Positions 47,557 through 56,736 are shown, counted from the stretch's first letter. The stretch: 64,000 nt of DNA from Actinokineospora fastidiosa (GCF_014648415.1 NZ_BMRB01000003.1:62001-126000); one strand, 5' to 3'. Translations and numbers: made by a program. Notes: a model not told the origin generated them from the letters alone.

Positions 47557-47988
47557 TCAGCGTTTGGTCTTCACCGACTTCGGCGAGACCAGCCGGGTGC
47601 CGATCCAGTCGTCGCCCACGCTGATGCTGGAGGTCTGCGCGAGGCCAGCGGTCGGCGCCGCCTCGGCGATCTCGCTCGGCTCGACGTGGGCCGGACGGCC
47701 GGTCTTGGGAGTCAGGACCCAGATCACCCCGCTGTCGGCCAGCGGCCCGATGGCGTCCATGAGCGCGTCGACGAGGTCGCCGTCTCCCTCCCGCCACCAG
47801 AGCAGGACGACGTCGACGACTTCGTCGGCGTCCTCGTCGAGCAACTCGCTGCCGATGCGCTCCTCGACAGCTGCGCGGATCTCATCGTCGACGTCCTCGT
47901 CCCAGCCGATCTCCTGGACGACGTCGTCTTCTGTGATCCCCAGTTTGTCGGCGACGCCTGCGTACCCGGCGTCTCCCGCGGCCACCAC
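47557..47988 (-). CDS. DUF3052 family protein
   Basis: 143 residues from GTG 47988, preceded by GGAGGAAA at ideal spacing. It is acidic, with GYAGVADKLGITEDDVVQEIGWDEDVDDEI at the N-terminus and DEVVDVVLLWWREGDGDLVDAL in the middle, the hallmarks of the DUF3052 family found in most actinobacteria between ahpE and aceE (Rv2239c). The function is unknown; the central Trp pair and acidic helices suggest protein-protein contact. Longer upstream starts lack a ribosome-binding site. Confidence 0.88.
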   Translation of the reverse strand: MVAAGDAGYAGVADKLGITEDDVVQEIGWDEDVDDEIRAAVEERIGSELLDEDADEVVDVVLLWWREGDGDLVDALMDAIGPLADSGVIWVLTPKTGRPAHVEPSEIAEAAPTAGLAQTSSISVGDDWIGTRLVSPKSVKTKR

Positions 47989-48218
47989 GGTGTCTTTCCT
48001 CCAGTCCCGCTCACACGTCCCGCCGGGCGTTCTCGTCCCGTCCGAGGAGCGTAATGCCTGTTCGGTTAGGCGATAGCGAACACTGACAGTGCCCACCTGC
48101 GCAACCGTCTGCTTCCCGACACGCCGCGATGGTGTACGCGGGGCCGCGCCCGGGCACCCCTACTGACCAGTAACGATGACGTCAATCTCGATTCAGCGGA
48201 ACATGGCAGAGTGGTTCC

Positions 48219-48246
48219 TACACGCGCGCGCACACGCGCGCGCGTG
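48219..48246. repeat. 28-nt alternating pyrimidine-purine tract upstream of aceE
   Basis: An unbroken run of TA/CA/CG steps, mostly CG, lies 33 bp before the aceE start. Alternating CG of this length is the classic Z-DNA-forming sequence under negative supercoiling and can also form a hairpin in the mRNA leader. Confidence 0.8.
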
Positions 48247-48278
48247 ACTTGTCCCAACGACCCAGTCTGGAGTTCCTC

Positions 48279-51041
48279 TTGGCCTCCCAGAACAGCCCGG
48301 GAACCCCCGAGCGCGTACGCGTGATCCGCGACGGCCTCGCGGCGTACCTCCCCGACATCGACCCGGAGGAGACGTCGGAATGGCTGGAGTCGTTCGATGC
48401 CGCGCTCGCCTCGGGGGGCCAGCAGCGCGCCCGCTACCTGATGCTGCGCCTGCTGGAGCGCGCCCGTGAGAGCCACGTCGGGGTGCCCGCGCTGACCAGC
48501 ACGGACTACGTCAACACCATCCCGACCGAGAAGGAGCCGTGGTTCCCCGGCGACGAGGAGGTCGAGCGCCGCTACCGGGCCTGGATCCGCTGGAACGCGG
48601 CCATGACCGTGCACCGCGCGCAGCGGCCGGGCGTCGGCGTCGGCGGGCACATCTCGACCTACGCCTCCTCGGCAGCCCTCTACGAGGTCGGCTTCAACTG
48701 GTTCTTCCGGGGCAAGGACCACCCGGGCGGCGGCGACCAGATCTTCGTGCAGGGCCACGCCTCCCCCGGCATCTACGCCCGCGCGTTCCTCGAGGGCCGC
48801 ATCTCGGCCGACCAGCTCGACGGGTTCCGCCAGGAACTCTCCCACGCCGGGCCCGGCGGCGGCCTGCCGTCCTACCCGCACCCCCGGCTGATGCCGGACT
48901 TCTGGGAGTTCCCGACCGTCTCCATGGGCCTCGGCCCGATGAACGCGATCTACCAGGCGCGGTTCAACCGCTACCTGCACGCCCGCGGCATCAAGGACAC
49001 CTCCCAGCAGCACGTGTGGGCCTTCCTCGGCGACGGCGAGATGGACGAGCCGGAGTCGCGCGGGCTGATCCACGTCGCGGCCAACGAGCAGCTCGACAAC
49101 CTGACCTTCGTCATCAACTGCAACCTGCAGCGCCTCGACGGCCCGGTCCGCGGCAACGGCAAGATCATCCAGGAGCTGGAGTCCTACTTCCGCGGCGCGG
49201 GCTGGAACGTCATCAAGGTCATCTGGGGCCGGGAGTGGGACGCCCTGCTGCACGCCGACCGCGACGGCGCGCTGGTCAACCTGATGAACCAGACGCCCGA
49301 CGGCGACTACCAGACCTACAAGGCCAACGACGGCGCCTTCGTCCGCGAGCACTTCTTCGGCCGCGACCCGCGCACCAAGGCCCTGGTCGAGCCGATGTCC
49401 GACCAGGAGATCTGGAACCTCAAGCGCGGCGGCCACGACTACCGCAAGGTGTACGCGGCCTACCAGGCGGCGATGGACCACGTCGGCCAGCCCACGGTGA
49501 TCCTGGCCAAGACGATCAAGGGCTACAACCTCGGCCCGCACTTCGAGGCCCGCAACGCCACGCACCAGATGAAGAAGATGGCGCTGAAGGACCTCAAGCT
49601 GTTCCGCGACACGCTGCGCATCCCGATCGAGGACGCGGAGCTGGAGCACGACCCGTACCTGCCGCCGTACTACCACCCGGGCACCGACGCCCCGGAGATC
49701 CAGTACATGCAGGAGCGCCGCCGCCAGCTCGGCGGGTACCTGCCGGAGCGCCGCGGCAAGGCCAAGGCCCTGGTGCTGCCCGGCGACAAGGTCTACGACG
49801 TGGTGCGCCGCGGCTCCGGCAAGCAGGAGGTCGCCACCACGATGGCGTTCGTCCGGCTGGTCCGCGACCTGGCCAAGGACCCGGAGATCGGCCCGCGCCT
49901 GGTGCCGATCATCCCGGACGAGGCGCGCACGTTCGGCATGGACTCGATGTTCCCGACGCAGAAGATCTACAACCCGCTCGGCCAGCTCTACACCTCGGTC
50001 GACGCCTCGCTCATGCTCAGCTACAAGGAGAGCGAGCAGGGCCAGATCCTGCACGAGGGCATCAACGAGGCGGGCTCGACGGCGTCGTTCACCGCGGCGG
50101 GCACGTCCTACGCCACGCACGGCGAGCCGATGATCCCGGTCTACATCTTCTACTCGATGTTCGGCTTCCAGCGCACCGGCGACGGCCTGTGGGCCGCGGC
50201 CGACCAGATGGCGCGCGGCTTCGTGCTCGGCGCCACCGCGGGCCGCACGACGCTGACCGGCGAGGGCCTGCAGCACAACGACGGGCACTCGCTGCTGCTG
50301 GCGGCGACCAACCCGGCCGTGGTGGCCTACGACGCGGCGTGGGGCTACGAGCTGGCCCACATCGTCAAGGACGGCCTGCGCCGCATGTACGGGGAGCAGG
50401 CGGAGGACATCTACTACTACCTCACCGTCTACAACGACCCGTACGTGCAGCCCGCCGAGCCGGAGGACCTGGACGTCGAGGGCCTGCTGCGCGGGCTCTA
50501 CCGGTACAAGCGCGCCGAGGGCGACGGCCCCCGCGCGCAGGTGCTGGCCTCCGGTGTGGCGCTGCCCTGGGCGCTGCGGGCCCAGGAGCTGCTGGCCGAG
50601 GAGTGGGGCGTGCGCGCCGACATCTGGTCGGCGACGTCGTGGACCGAGCTGCGCCGCGACGGCGTGGACACCGAGCGGCGCAACCTGCTGCACCCTGGCG
50701 CCGAGCCGCGCGTGCCGTACGTCACCACGGCGCTGTCCGGCCAGCCCGGCCCGGTCGTGGCGGTGTCGGACTGGATGAGCGCGGTGCCGGACCTGATCCG
50801 GCCGTGGGTGCCCACCGACATGGTCACCCTGGGCACCGACGGGTTCGGCTTCTCCGACACCCGCCCGGCCGCCCGCAGGCACTTCATGGTCGACGCCGAG
50901 TCGATCACCGTCGGCGTGCTGACCGCGCTGGCCCGCCGGGGCGAGATCGACACCGCGAAGGCGGAGGAGGCGGCCCGGCGCTACCGGATCGACGACGTCA
51001 CCGCGGCGGGCCCGCAGACGTCCGACCCGGGCGTGGCGTAG
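48279..51041 (+). CDS. aceE: Pyruvate dehydrogenase E1 component, homodimeric
   Basis: 920 residues from TTG 48279, which has GGAG six bases upstream; an in-frame TTG at 48249 lacks this. The thiamine diphosphate motif [12 protein letters not shown]...[11 protein letters not shown] is at about 250-290, and the catalytic Glu/His regions [13 protein letters not shown] and [25 protein letters not shown] lie in the second half. It decarboxylates pyruvate and acetylates the E2 lipoyl groups. The E2 and E3 genes are 10-14 kb upstream. Rv2241 occupies the same position. Confidence 0.96.
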   Translation: MASQNSPGTPERVRVIRDGLAAYLPDIDPEETSEWLESFDAALASGGQQRARYLMLRLLERARESHVGVPALTSTDYVNTIPTEKEPWFPGDEEVERRYRAWIRWNAAMTVHRAQRPGVGVGGHISTYASSAALYEVGFNWFFRGKDHPGGGDQIFVQGHASPGIYARAFLEGRISADQLDGFRQELSHAGPGGGLPSYPHPRLMPDFWEFPTVSMGLGPMNAIYQARFNRYLHARGIKDTSQQHVWAFLGDGEMDEPESRGLIHVAANEQLDNLTFVINCNLQRLDGPVRGNGKIIQELESYFRGAGWNVIKVIWGREWDALLHADRDGALVNLMNQTPDGDYQTYKANDGAFVREHFFGRDPRTKALVEPMSDQEIWNLKRGGHDYRKVYAAYQAAMDHVGQPTVILAKTIKGYNLGPHFEARNATHQMKKMALKDLKLFRDTLRIPIEDAELEHDPYLPPYYHPGTDAPEIQYMQERRRQLGGYLPERRGKAKALVLPGDKVYDVVRRGSGKQEVATTMAFVRLVRDLAKDPEIGPRLVPIIPDEARTFGMDSMFPTQKIYNPLGQLYTSVDASLMLSYKESEQGQILHEGINEAGSTASFTAAGTSYATHGEPMIPVYIFYSMFGFQRTGDGLWAAADQMARGFVLGATAGRTTLTGEGLQHNDGHSLLLAATNPAVVAYDAAWGYELAHIVKDGLRRMYGEQAEDIYYYLTVYNDPYVQPAEPEDLDVEGLLRGLYRYKRAEGDGPRAQVLASGVALPWALRAQELLAEEWGVRADIWSATSWTELRRDGVDTERRNLLHPGAEPRVPYVTTALSGQPGPVVAVSDWMSAVPDLIRPWVPTDMVTLGTDGFGFSDTRPAARRHFMVDAESITVGVLTALARRGEIDTAKAEEAARRYRIDDVTAAGPQTSDPGVA

Positions 51042-51048
51042 TCCGGCG

Positions 51049-51082
51049 GCCCGGCTCGCCCTCACACGGGGGCGAGCTGGGC
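51049..51082. terminator. Terminator between aceE and pnuC
   Basis: A 13-bp stem with one G-U pair (51049-51061 with 51070-51082) and an 8-nt loop lie just after the aceE stop and overlap the last codons of the convergent pnuC gene. Confidence 0.65.
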
Positions 51083-51679
51083 CCGCGCGGACCGGAACCA
51101 GCTCATCCAGCCGTGGACGACCAATCCGGCGAAGACCAGGTAGACCACGGCGCTGAACCACAGCCCCGACGCGATCTGCAGCGGCACGCCGACGGCGTCC
51201 ACCACCAGCCAGACCAGCCAGAACTCCACGACGCCCCGGGCCTGCATGGCGAAGGCGATGACCGTCCCGACGAAGATCGCCGCGTCCGGCCACGGCGCCC
51301 ATGACGCCTCCAGCGCGGTCAGGACCAGCGCGAACGCGACCGTCCCCGCGACGTAGACGGCGCCGACCACGCCGAGTTCCACCGGCGTCGCCCGCCGCAC
51401 GGCGACCCCGAAGACCGGGTCGCGGCGGCGCGTCCACGCCCACCAGCCGTAGACGGCGATGAGGCCGACGACGACCTGCCGGATCGCCAGCCCGCCGAGG
51501 TGCGCGCTGACGTAGACGGCGAACAACAGGCCCACCGAGACCAGCTGCACCGGCCACGTCCACAGCGTGCGCCGCTGCGCCAGGAACACCACGGCCAGCG
51601 CGAACACCTGCCCGATGAGCTCGGCCCAGGTGATCGGCTGCCCGAGCACGGTGAAGCCGGATTCCATCAGCACGTGCAT
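51062..51679 (-). CDS. pnuC: Nicotinamide riboside transporter
   Basis: 205 residues from ATG 51679 with GGAGGA five bases upstream. About seven membrane helices. The PnuC signature QARGVVEFWLVWLVVDAVGV with the following LWFSAVVYLVFAGLVVHGWMSW, and the early GQVFALAVVFLAQRR, define the family. It imports nicotinamide riboside (or a related vitamin) by facilitated diffusion for NAD salvage. No NAD-dependent riboswitch or nadR gene is visible next to it. Confidence 0.9.
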   Translation of the reverse strand: MHVLMESGFTVLGQPITWAELIGQVFALAVVFLAQRRTLWTWPVQLVSVGLLFAVYVSAHLGGLAIRQVVVGLIAVYGWWAWTRRRDPVFGVAVRRATPVELGVVGAVYVAGTVAFALVLTALEASWAPWPDAAIFVGTVIAFAMQARGVVEFWLVWLVVDAVGVPLQIASGLWFSAVVYLVFAGLVVHGWMSWFRSARAQLAPV

Positions 51680-51731
51680 GCGTCCTCCCCCGTTCGCGGG
51701 TGCTGATGTCGATCCTCCCCCCGAACGCGTT

Positions 51732-51763
51732 GAGGGGCGTCGGGAATGTGCCCGACGCCCCTC
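51732..51763 (-). terminator. Terminator downstream of the MscS-like gene
   Basis: A perfect 13-bp stem (51732-51744 with 51751-51763) and a 6-nt loop lie 11 bp beyond the stop. Confidence 0.78.
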
Positions 51764-51773
51764 GACGTGCCCG

Positions 51774-52595
51774 CTACCGCGGCCGCTGCTCGAACCCCGT
51801 CGGCGGCGTAGGCGTGTCGGTCGGGGTGGCCCCATGCCGGGCGCCCGTCGCGGTCGACGCGGTGGACGTGGCCGAGGCGGTCTGCATGCCGGGAGCGTGC
51901 TCGGTGCGCGGCGTCGGCGCGCCGCGGCCGCTGCTCATCTCCGACTGCGCCCGCTCCAGCCAGCCGCCCCAGCGGTCCTGCATGGGCTTGATCAGGCCGC
52001 CGCCCAGGCCGATGGCGAGGATGGCGCCGATGGTCGCCAGGACGGTGATCAGCACCGGCATGGTGACGGTCGTGGCGATGTTGACCTGGTTGAGCGCCGC
52101 GATGACGCCCAGCGCGAGGATGAAGACGAACGCGCCGGTCCCGATCATGCGCGCGTAGGGCCGGTTCCCGAGCGCACTGGTCACCAGATCCCGCACGACC
52201 CGCGCGACGGCGGCGGCCACGATCAGCAGCACGATCGCCACCAGGATGCGCGGCAGGAAGGCGATCACCTGGTTCAACAGCTGGCTCACCGGGTTCGACT
52301 GCCCGAACACCCCGAACGCCAACTGCAGCGCGATCAGCAGAATGAAGTAGTAGACGAGTTTGACGATGATGTTGCCGGGATCGATACCGGAGTTCCGGGT
52401 CAGGTTGTGCATCCCGGTCCTCTCCATGAGGCGACCGAAGCCGATCTTCCCCATCAGCATCGACAACCCCTTGGCCACCGCTTTCGCGATCAGCCACCCG
52501 ATGAACAGGATGACCAGGAAAGCGAGCAACTTCGGCACGAACGTGGCCACCATCGACCACGCCGCCCCGAGCCCTTGGCGGAGCTCTTCACCCAT
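51774..52595 (-). CDS. Mechanosensitive-channel-like membrane protein (TM-helix repeat, CmpX type)
   Basis: 273 residues from ATG 52595 (GGGAGG six bases upstream). Five membrane helices: the first (about 17-40) with PKLLAFLVILFIGWLIAK and the later ones at about 75-100, 113-135, 150-170 and 178-200. The conserved TM-helix motif GW-x-IAK-x-VAKG and the glycine-rich end IGAILAIGLGGGLIKPMQDRW occur in small MscS relatives. The C-terminal 65 residues are Pro/Thr/Ala-rich and probably disordered. There is no cytoplasmic MscS beta domain. Role: osmotic or general stress response, by family. Confidence 0.8.
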   Translation of the reverse strand: MGEELRQGLGAAWSMVATFVPKLLAFLVILFIGWLIAKAVAKGLSMLMGKIGFGRLMERTGMHNLTRNSGIDPGNIIVKLVYYFILLIALQLAFGVFGQSNPVSQLLNQVIAFLPRILVAIVLLIVAAAVARVVRDLVTSALGNRPYARMIGTGAFVFILALGVIAALNQVNIATTVTMPVLITVLATIGAILAIGLGGGLIKPMQDRWGGWLERAQSEMSSGRGAPTPRTEHAPGMQTASATSTASTATGARHGATPTDTPTPPTGFEQRPR

Positions 52596-52767
52596 CACGA
52601 ACCTCCCAACGACCCCCGACGGTCACAACTGTCCTGTGTGATCCTTTCCCCCCGGTCATGGACCGGCAACCGCAACCGGTGCCACGAATGGGGGAAATCC
52701 CTTGTCCCGCCTGGCACCCCGATCACCAGCCCTCCATAGTGGAATCACCGGTGGGGACCGGGGAGAT

Positions 52768-52806
52768 GGCCGCCCGGCATCGAGCGCACCGACATGCCGG
52801 GCGGCC
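52768..52806. repeat. Hairpin with 13-bp arms
   Basis: GGCCGCCCGGCAT (52768-52780) and its exact complement (52794-52806) are separated by 13 nt. The site lies between two divergent genes, so it is not an obvious gene terminator; it belongs to the repeat cluster. Confidence 0.75.
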
Positions 52807-52967
52807 GGCCCGGACCGGGCCGGCCTACTCGCGCTTTCGCGCTTCGCTTAGGGCCGGGCCGCTGTGATGCCTGGGGGCCGAGCCCCCAGACCCCCACGGT
52901 GCGGTGGGTTCCTGACCCAGCGGGTGCCAGTTCGGGGAAGTGGGCTGACGGCGGTCGACTGACGGCA

Positions 52968-52999
52968 GGCAACTGGCGACTGCGACTGGCAACTGGCGA
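52968..52999 (+). repeat. 12-bp direct repeat, period 20
   Basis: GGCAACTGGCGA occurs at 52968-52979 and again at 52988-52999; a related inverted GGCAGTTGC lies further right. Confidence 0.75.
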
Positions 53000-53159
53000 T
53001 CAAATGATCTGGAGTGGCGGGCTGGCAGTTGCGGGAATGCAAACCAGCCACACCATGGCGAGTTCGCTGTTCTTTTTTGGGTAGATACCCAGTCGTTGGA
53101 GCCTCAATCATCTTGTGGGTGAAGGGTGAGGACACTCAGCCGCCCCACCCCCCAAAGCA

Positions 53160-53346
53160 GGGCTTGCCTGCCATCCCGTCGACCTGGCGCAGCCTTACCA
53201 CAGCCAGGGTGGGGGCGCGGCCCTCGACGAAACAGGACTTGCCAGGTTAGGGCCCCCAGGGCCCTAACCCGCGAAAACGCAAGCTCCGCGCCCCCACCCT
53301 GGCTGTGGTAACCCTCCGGGAGGTCGACGGGATGGCAGGCAAGCCC
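53160..53346. repeat. 187-nt nested inverted-repeat element
   Basis: Outer arms of 26 bp (53160-53185 with 53321-53346) pair perfectly. A symmetrical 9/9 internal loop follows (53186-53194 and 53312-53320), then a second perfect 26-bp stem (53195-53220 with 53286-53311), and a central hairpin with an 11-bp stem (53245-53255 with 53259-53269) and a 3-nt loop. Altogether 63 base pairs in one structure. It encodes no convincing protein. It could be a non-autonomous mobile element of MITE type, a dispersed palindromic repeat, or a structured RNA. Confidence 0.85.
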
Positions 53347-53493
53347 GACCATCCTGGAGACCTGCCCGTCCGGCGAGGACGCTTGTGACCACGAGCAACG
53401 CCGGGAACCGGCGAGCCGATCCAAGAACAGAACAACGTCACCAAGCACCCCGCAAAGCCCCCACCGAAAGACCCGCAACAAGGGACAGCGCCG

Positions 53494-54693
53494 ATGTGGG
53501 AGTCTGATCGGGTGAACGGGCGGCGGTTGTCGGCGGAGACCCTGGGCGCGGTGGAGCGTGCGTCCGGCAAGTTGGCCTCCGCCGCCGTCGCGGCCATGGA
53601 CCGGGAGTTTCCCTGGTTCGGCCGCATGCCCGCCGACCAGCGGGCCAGCGTCTCGCTCGTCGCCCAGAGCGGCGTCGCCGGGTTCACCGCCTGGTTGAAG
53701 GACCCCCGGGAGGCCCTGCGCCTCACCACCGACACCTTCCGGGGCGCGCCGCGCGAGCTGTCGCGGTGGGTGAGCCTCCGCCAGACCGTCGAGATGGTGC
53801 GGGTCTCCCTCCAGGTCTTCGAGGAGATGGTCCCCGACCTCGCCGCCGACGACGACGAGCGGGCCGTCTTATCCGAGGCCGTCCTGCGGTACGGGCGGGA
53901 GGTGGCCTTCGCCTCCGCCATGTCCTACGCCTCCGCAGCCGAGGCCAGGGGCGCGTGGGACGCCCGGCTGGAGGCGCTGGTCGTCGACGGCATCGTCCGG
54001 GGCGACGCCGAGGAGTCGCTGCTGTCCCGGGCCGCCGCCCTGGGCTGGGACCCGGCCGCCGAGGCGACGGTGCTGGTCGGCAACCCGCCGTCCGACGACC
54101 CGCCCACCGTGGTCTACGAGGTGCGCAGCCGGGCAGCCCGGGCGGGCAGGGCGGTGCTGCTGGGCGTGCAGGGGTCGCGGCTCGTCGTCGTGCTGGCCGG
54201 GCCGACCGACAGCGCGGCCGACATGGAGATGCTCAAGCGCATGGCCAACGCCTTCGGCGACGGCGCCGTGGTCGCCGGTCCGACGGTCGCCAGCCTGGCC
54301 GAGGGGCACCGCAGCGCCGCGGACGCGCTGTCCGGGCTGCGGGCGGTCGTGGCCTGGCCGGAGGCGCCCCGGCCCGTGCGCTCGGCCGACCTGCTGCCCG
54401 AGCGGGCCCTCGCCGGGGACCCCGAGGCCGAGTGGCAGCTCATCGACCGGGTCGCGCGGCCGCTGGAGGAGGCGGGCGGGGCGCTCCTGGAGACCGTCGA
54501 GGCCTACCTGGGCGCGGGCGGGGTCCTGGAGACCTGCGCCCGCCAGCTGTTCGTCCACCCGAACACCGTCCGCTACCGGCTGCGCAAGGCCGCCGAGCTC
54601 ACCGGACGCAACGCTGCCGATCCCCGGGACGGGCTGGTGCTGCGGGTGGCGCTCGCCGTCGGCAGGCTCTCCCGGGCGCGCGGGCTGTGGTGA
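53494..54693 (+). CDS. fasR: PucR/CdaR-type transcriptional regulator of fatty acid synthesis (FasR-like)
   Basis: 399 residues. The N-terminal two thirds is a helical plus GGDEF-like sensor region typical of PucR/CdaR proteins. The C-terminal helix-turn-helix (about 345-395) contains VLETCARQLFVHPNTVRYRLRKAAELTGR, the HTH_30 signature. Its position directly before fabD-fabH-acpP-fabF matches FasR of Streptomyces coelicolor, an activator of that operon; Rv2242 holds the same position in M. tuberculosis. It probably binds the inverted repeat in the fabD promoter. Confidence 0.88.
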   Translation: MWESDRVNGRRLSAETLGAVERASGKLASAAVAAMDREFPWFGRMPADQRASVSLVAQSGVAGFTAWLKDPREALRLTTDTFRGAPRELSRWVSLRQTVEMVRVSLQVFEEMVPDLAADDDERAVLSEAVLRYGREVAFASAMSYASAAEARGAWDARLEALVVDGIVRGDAEESLLSRAAALGWDPAAEATVLVGNPPSDDPPTVVYEVRSRAARAGRAVLLGVQGSRLVVVLAGPTDSAADMEMLKRMANAFGDGAVVAGPTVASLAEGHRSAADALSGLRAVVAWPEAPRPVRSADLLPERALAGDPEAEWQLIDRVARPLEEAGGALLETVEAYLGAGGVLETCARQLFVHPNTVRYRLRKAAELTGRNAADPRDGLVLRVALAVGRLSRARGLW

Positions 54694-54746
54694 GGCTCAC
54701 CCCACCATTCTGCACAACGCAGCGACGCCCACGGGGTTCATCCACC

Positions 54747-54772
54747 GGTAACCTTTGGAGGGTTCCTACAAT
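54747..54772 (+). promoter_or_regulatory. fabD promoter with inverted repeat
   Basis: GGTAACC-7 nt-GGTTCC (54747-54766), an imperfect dyad, lies immediately upstream of the -10-like TACAAT (54767-54772). No good -35 is present in the expected place, which fits an activator-dependent promoter. The leader to the fabD GTG is about 60 nt. Confidence 0.55.
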
Positions 54773-54838
54773 CCAGGCGCGCCGACTTCGTCAGCCACGG
54801 CATGCGCGCCCGGCCCCCCGACAGTGTTCAGTGGACGC

Positions 54839-55765
54839 GTGATCGCTCTCCTCGCCCCCGGACAGGGCTCCCAGACCCCAGGCATGCTGTCATCCTGGCT
54901 CGAACTCCCCGGCGCCGCCGCGCGCCTGGCGGAGTTCTCCGAGGTCACGGGCCTGGACCTGGCGCGATTGGGCACCACGGCCGACGCCGAGGAGATCAAG
55001 GACACCGCGATCACCCAGCCGCTGATCGTCGCGGCCACCCTGCTGGCCCACGAGGCCCTGGCCGAGCGCGTGGCGATCCCGGCGGACGTCCTCATCGCGG
55101 GCCACTCGATCGGCGAGTTCGCCGCCGCGGCCATGGCGGGCGTGCTCACCAAGACCGACGCCCTCGCCCTTGCCGCCGTGCGCGGCCGGGAGATGGCCGC
55201 GGCCTGCGAGCTGGAGCCCACCGGCATGGCAGCGCTGGTCCGCGGCACCGAGGAGGACATCCTCGCCCGCCTCGCCGAGCTGGACCTCGTCCCGGCGAAC
55301 CGCAACGGCGCGGGCCAGATCGTCGCCGCCGGGTCGCTGCAGGCGCTCAAGGAGCTGGCCGCCGAGCCGCCGAAGGACGCCAAGGCGATCACCCTCAAGG
55401 TCGCGGGCGCCTTCCACACCCGCTACATGGCCCCCGCCCAAGAGGCGCTGGCCGCCCACGCCGCGACGCTGACCACCCCGGCCGACCCGGCCGCCACCCT
55501 GCTGTCGAACCGCGACGGCGCCGTCGTCACCACCGGGGCCGACGTGCTGTCCCGCCTCGTCGAGCAGGTCACCAACCCCGTGCGGTGGGACCTGTGCATG
55601 GCGACCATGCGGGCCAGGGACGTCTCCGCGATCGTCGAGTTCCCGCCTGCGGGCGCGCTCGTCGGCCTCGCCAAGCGCGAGCTGAAGGGCGTCCCCACCG
55701 TGGCCCTCAAGACCTCCGCCGACCTCGACACGGTGGCCGAGCTGATCGGGAGCACCACCGCATGA
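54839..55765 (+). CDS. fabD: Malonyl-CoA:acyl carrier protein transacylase
   Basis: 308 residues from GTG 54839. The nucleophile Ser90 lies in GHSIGEFAAAA, and the His in AGAFHTRYM completes the catalytic dyad; LLAPGQGSQTPGM is the N-terminal signature. It loads malonyl onto the acyl carrier protein encoded two genes downstream. The stop overlaps the fabH start by 4 bp. As a discrete type II enzyme it sits here with fabH-acpP-fabF, as in Streptomyces, not with kasA/kasB as in mycobacteria. Confidence 0.96.
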   Translation: MIALLAPGQGSQTPGMLSSWLELPGAAARLAEFSEVTGLDLARLGTTADAEEIKDTAITQPLIVAATLLAHEALAERVAIPADVLIAGHSIGEFAAAAMAGVLTKTDALALAAVRGREMAAACELEPTGMAALVRGTEEDILARLAELDLVPANRNGAGQIVAAGSLQALKELAAEPPKDAKAITLKVAGAFHTRYMAPAQEALAAHAATLTTPADPAATLLSNRDGAVVTTGADVLSRLVEQVTNPVRWDLCMATMRARDVSAIVEFPPAGALVGLAKRELKGVPTVALKTSADLDTVAELIGSTTA

Positions 55766-56736
55766 CCGCACTGCGCATCACCCAGGGCGCGGCCGCCACC
55801 CGCCTGCTGGGCGTCGGCAGCCACCAGCCGGAGCGGGTCGTCACCAACGACGACCTGTCCAAGATCATGGACACCACCGACGAGTGGATCCGCGAGCGCG
55901 TCGGCATCCGGGAGCGCCGGTTCGCCGCCAAGGACGAGCTGCTGGTCGACATGGCCGTCATCGCCGGGTCCAAGGCACTGGCCGACGCCGGGCTCGCGCC
56001 GTCCGATGTGGACACCGTGATCCTGGCGAACTGCACCATGCCCACGCCCATCCCCAACGGCGCGGCCCAGGTCGCCGACCGGATCGGGGTCAAGGCGGCT
56101 GGCGCGTTCGACCTCAACGCCGCCTGCGCGGGCTTCTGCTACGCCCTCAACACCGCCTCCGACCTGGTCAGGGCGGGCTCGGCGCGGCGGGTGCTGGTCA
56201 TCGGCGCGGAGAAGCTGACCGACTGGGTCGAGCCGACCGACCGGGCCAACGCGATCATCTTCGCCGACGGCGCAGGCGCGGCGGTGGTCGGCCCGGCCGA
56301 GACCCCGGGCATCGGCCCGGTGGTCTGGGGCAGCGCAGGCGACCTCGTCGACATGATCTACATGCGGGACGACCGCTGGATCTACCAGGAGGGCCAGTCG
56401 GTCTTCCGCTGGGCGACCACCCAGATCGCGCCGATCGCGCTGCGCGCGCTGGAGGTCGCGGGCCTGCAGCCGTCCGATGTGGACGTGCTCATCCCGCACC
56501 AGGCGAACCTGCGCATCGTCGAGGCGATCGCCAAGCGCCTGCGGGCCAAGGGCGCGCGCGAGGACATGGTCGTCGCCGACGACATCGTGCACTCGGGCAA
56601 CACCTCCTCGGCGTCGATCCCGATGGCGATGGACCACATGCGCGCCGCGGGCCGGGTCAAGCCCGGCGACGTGGCGCTGCTGATCGGCTTCGGCGCGGGC
56701 CTGTCCTACGCCGGGCAAGCGGTGATCTGCCCCTAA
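55762..56736 (+). CDS. fabH: 3-oxoacyl-ACP synthase III
   Basis: 324 residues. The Cys-His-Asn triad is Cys122 (NAACAGFCYAL), His in PHQANLRI and Asn in SGNTSSASIP. It starts fatty acid synthesis by condensing an acyl-CoA primer with malonyl-ACP. In actinobacteria it often accepts branched primers, for which the nearby ilvE and dehydrogenase genes would help supply precursors (inference). ATG 55762 overlaps the fabD stop. Confidence 0.96.
   Translation: MTALRITQGAAATRLLGVGSHQPERVVTNDDLSKIMDTTDEWIRERVGIRERRFAAKDELLVDMAVIAGSKALADAGLAPSDVDTVILANCTMPTPIPNGAAQVADRIGVKAAGAFDLNAACAGFCYALNTASDLVRAGSARRVLVIGAEKLTDWVEPTDRANAIIFADGAGAAVVGPAETPGIGPVVWGSAGDLVDMIYMRDDRWIYQEGQSVFRWATTQIAPIALRALEVAGLQPSDVDVLIPHQANLRIVEAIAKRLRAKGAREDMVVADDIVHSGNTSSASIPMAMDHMRAAGRVKPGDVALLIGFGAGLSYAGQAVICP

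Larger units (their letters stand above)
52596..53159. other. Repeat-rich gene-free stretch upstream of the inverted-repeat element
   Basis: No credible gene. It contains a hairpin at 52768-52806 (13-bp arms), a short hairpin at 52871-52889 (8-bp arms), a 12-bp direct repeat at 52968-52999, a GATCA-AA-TGATC palindrome at 52998-53009, and a locally AT-richer part around 53040-53110 with a T6 run followed by the GGGTA-GA-TACCC palindrome. The density of short repeats exceeds every other intergenic region here. Confidence 0.75.

Noticed and set aside
48066..51563. Open frame of about 1165 codons antisense to aceE
   Set aside because: No family resemblance, no ribosome-binding site, composition of a frame opposite a GC3-rich gene; aceE on the plus strand explains the sequence.
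53138..53160. C-rich segment possibly belonging to a 6C-type small RNA
   Set aside because: Only one short C-run is present and the characteristic paired C-rich loops could not be found.
53126..53311. Short open frame inside the inverted-repeat element
   Set aside because: Overlaps the palindrome almost completely, has no ribosome-binding site and encodes Pro/Arg-rich text; the repeat structure is the simpler explanation.
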